This document shows, piece by piece, positions 5,396 to 6,655 of a stretch of DNA of 6,655 nucleotides (positions are counted from its first letter, which is position 1; each line of letters starts with the position of its first letter). The stretch is from Microbacteriaceae bacterium. Its GTDB lineage: Bacteria; Actinomycetota; Actinomycetes; Actinomycetales; Microbacteriaceae. The stretch covers positions 9,865 to 16,519 of the forward strand of contig JAGIAU010000021.1 of assembly GCA_017744755.1 (NCBI GenBank). The letters are read 5' to 3'. The position numbers and the translations under genes are program-made. Below the pieces are notes generated by a model, which was not told where the DNA came from, searched no databases, and saw nothing but the letters and a program-made list of their open reading frames with translations.

Positions 5396-6610
5396 GAGAG
5401 CACGGACGACGAGGTCCGCGAGCAGCCGGCCGCGGAGCGTCAGCACGAGCCGGCCGCGGACGGCGGCGCCGCCCTCGACGAGTCCCTCCGCGATGAGGCC
5501 GGCGACCGCACCGCGGCCTGCGGGCCCGAGCCGCTCGATCGGATAGCCCTCTGCGATCCGGCTCTGCAGCAGCAGCGCCTCCTCCGCCCGCGTCGCCGCG
5601 TCGAGCGTCTCGCGCGCATGCGCGGGCGAGACCCCGTCGGCCAGGCGCCGGGCGTAGGCCGTCGGATGCTTCACGTTCCACCAGCGCACGCCGCCGACGT
5701 GGCTGTGCGCGCCGGGACCGATCCCCCACCAGTCCTCCCCGGTCCAGTACGACCGGTTGTGCCGCGAGCGGTCCGCGGGCGTCCGCGCCCAGTTGGAGAC
5801 CTCGTACCAGGCGTAGCCCGCGCGTCCGAGCAGCGCGTCCGCGGCCTCGTACATCTCCGCCTGCAGATCGTCGTCGGGCGCCTCGACATCGCCGCGGCGG
5901 ATGCGGGCGGCGAGCTTCGTGCCCTCCTCGACGATGAGGGCGTACGCGCTCACATGGTCGGGCGCGAGCGAGATCGCCGCCGTCAGGCTCGAGACCCAGT
6001 CCTCGATCGTCTCCCCCGGCGTGCCGTAGATGAGGTCGAGGCTGACCCCGAGGCCTGCCTCGCGCGCCCAGCCGACGACCTGCGGCACGCGGTCGGGGTC
6101 GTGCGTGCGGTCGAGGACCGCGAGCACATGCGGGACGGCGGACTGCATGCCGAAGCTCACCCGCGTGAAGCCCGCGTCGGCGAGCCGCAGCAGGCCGTCC
6201 CGGTCGATCGAGTCGGGGTTCGCCTCAGTCGTCACCTCCGCGCCGGCGGCGAGGGAGAACGCGCCGTCGACGGCGTGCAGCATCCGCGCCAGGTCCGCGA
6301 CCGGCAGCAGCGTCGGCGTGCCGCCGCCGAAGAAGACCGTGCTCGCAGGGCGGGCGGGCAGTCCGGCGCGTTCCAGCACGTCCTTCGCGAACCCGACCTC
6401 CGCGACCGCCTGGCCCGCGAAGTCCTCCTGGCGGGCGCCGCGCAGCTCGGTCGACGTGTAGGTGTTGAAGTCGCAGTAGCCGCAGCGGACCCGGCAGAAC
6501 GGGACGTGCAGGTACACGCCGAAGGCACGGTCCGCCGCGCCCTCCCGCACGCTTCCGGGAAGCGCGCCGTCGGCGGGCGCGGCGTCGCCGTCGGGGAGGG
6601 TGGAGGGCAC
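5387..6610 (-). CDS. hemW: Radical-SAM heme chaperone HemW (HemN-like)
   Basis: A 407-residue member of the HemN/HemW radical-SAM family. Proteins of this type were long called oxygen-independent coproporphyrinogen III oxidase, but HemW is now known as a heme-binding chaperone that delivers heme to target proteins. The iron-sulfur motif is CRVRCGYCDFNTY (39-51), CxxxCxxC with Cys39, 43 and 46. Further radical-SAM landmarks are FFGGGTPTLL (93-102), TTEANPDS (127-134) and LDLIYGTPGE (191-200). HNRSYW (284-289) and GIGPGAHS (296-303) are typical of HemW-like proteins, and a winged-helix-like tail lies at about 335-407. The start is taken as GTG 6610; no in-frame start lies upstream before a stop at 6655-6653. 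The next in-frame start, GTG at 6550, would give 387 residues and still keep the whole core. GGAGG abuts the first GTG too closely for normal initiation, so the start is uncertain. Confidence 0.95.
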   Translation of the reverse strand: MPSTLPDGDAAPADGALPGSVREGAADRAFGVYLHVPFCRVRCGYCDFNTYTSTELRGARQEDFAGQAVAEVGFAKDVLERAGLPARPASTVFFGGGTPTLLPVADLARMLHAVDGAFSLAAGAEVTTEANPDSIDRDGLLRLADAGFTRVSFGMQSAVPHVLAVLDRTHDPDRVPQVVGWAREAGLGVSLDLIYGTPGETIEDWVSSLTAAISLAPDHVSAYALIVEEGTKLAARIRRGDVEAPDDDLQAEMYEAADALLGRAGYAWYEVSNWARTPADRSRHNRSYWTGEDWWGIGPGAHSHVGGVRWWNVKHPTAYARRLADGVSPAHARETLDAATRAEEALLLQSRIAEGYPIERLGPAGRGAVAGLIAEGLVEGGAAVRGRLVLTLRGRLLADLVVRALLS

Positions 6611-6615
6611 CCTCC

Positions 6616-6621
6616 AGTATC
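6616..6621 (-). promoter_or_regulatory. Putative -10 element upstream of hemW
   Basis: GATACT on the minus strand is one base from TATACT and ends 5 nt before the GTG at 6610. Transcription would then start at or just inside that codon. No clear -35 is seen at 17-18 nt, so this is weak. Confidence 0.3.
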
Positions 6622-6655
6622 GCTCGCGGCGGTCCCGGGTCGGCTCAGCCCATCA

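Noticed and set aside
6611..6655. Possible 3' end of another minus-strand gene upstream of hemW
   Set aside because: Only 45 nt are present, with TGA in two frames; nothing allows a gene to be identified.
1..6655. Defence, mobile, CRISPR or secondary-metabolism system
   Set aside because: All seven supported genes belong to known families; no transposase, integrase, repeat-spacer array or toxin-antitoxin pair is visible.

Overview
The window is very GC-rich. Its protein set, GTG starts, 1-nt gene overlaps and leaderless-type promoter point to a high-GC Gram-positive actinobacterium. Close matches to my memory of Microbacteriaceae proteins (HemW, HrcA, DnaJ2, the TrmH-family enzyme) suggest that family, but the genus cannot be fixed from the sequence.

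Layout: five minus-strand genes read from about 4602 down to the left edge: hrcA (heat-shock repressor), dnaJ (DnaJ2-type co-chaperone), rsmE (16S rRNA m3U1498 methyltransferase), a TrmH/SpoU-family RNA 2'-O-methyltransferase, and a D-Ala-D-Ala carboxypeptidase-like protein cut by the window edge. Spacing is operon-like: a 1-nt TAGTG overlap, a 3-nt gap, a 25-nt gap and a 1-nt TGATG overlap. hrcA-dnaJ-rsmE is the classical actinobacterial heat-shock cluster (M. tuberculosis Rv2374c-Rv2372c). A degenerate CIRCE operator upstream of hrcA (9-bp arms, exact 9-bp spacer) indicates autoregulation by HrcA. A small three-helix DUF4870-type membrane protein is divergent from hrcA and appears to have a leaderless promoter. 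It converges with a minus-strand hemW (radical-SAM heme chaperone), and the 147-bp gap between them is full of inverted and direct repeats that probably serve as the terminator region.

Together the genes cover stress-regulated protein folding (hrcA, dnaJ), RNA modification (rsmE, trmH-like), heme delivery (hemW) and envelope functions (carboxypeptidase-like protein, DUF4870 protein). I see no mobile element, CRISPR array, defence system, tRNA or rRNA, and no wholly new biological system. The points most worth a second look are a pair of REP-like palindromes inside the rsmE reading frame, a carboxypeptidase-like protein with a non-canonical second motif and no third motif where expected, and mutually exclusive hairpins with 22-bp-spaced direct repeats in the DUF4870/hemW gap.
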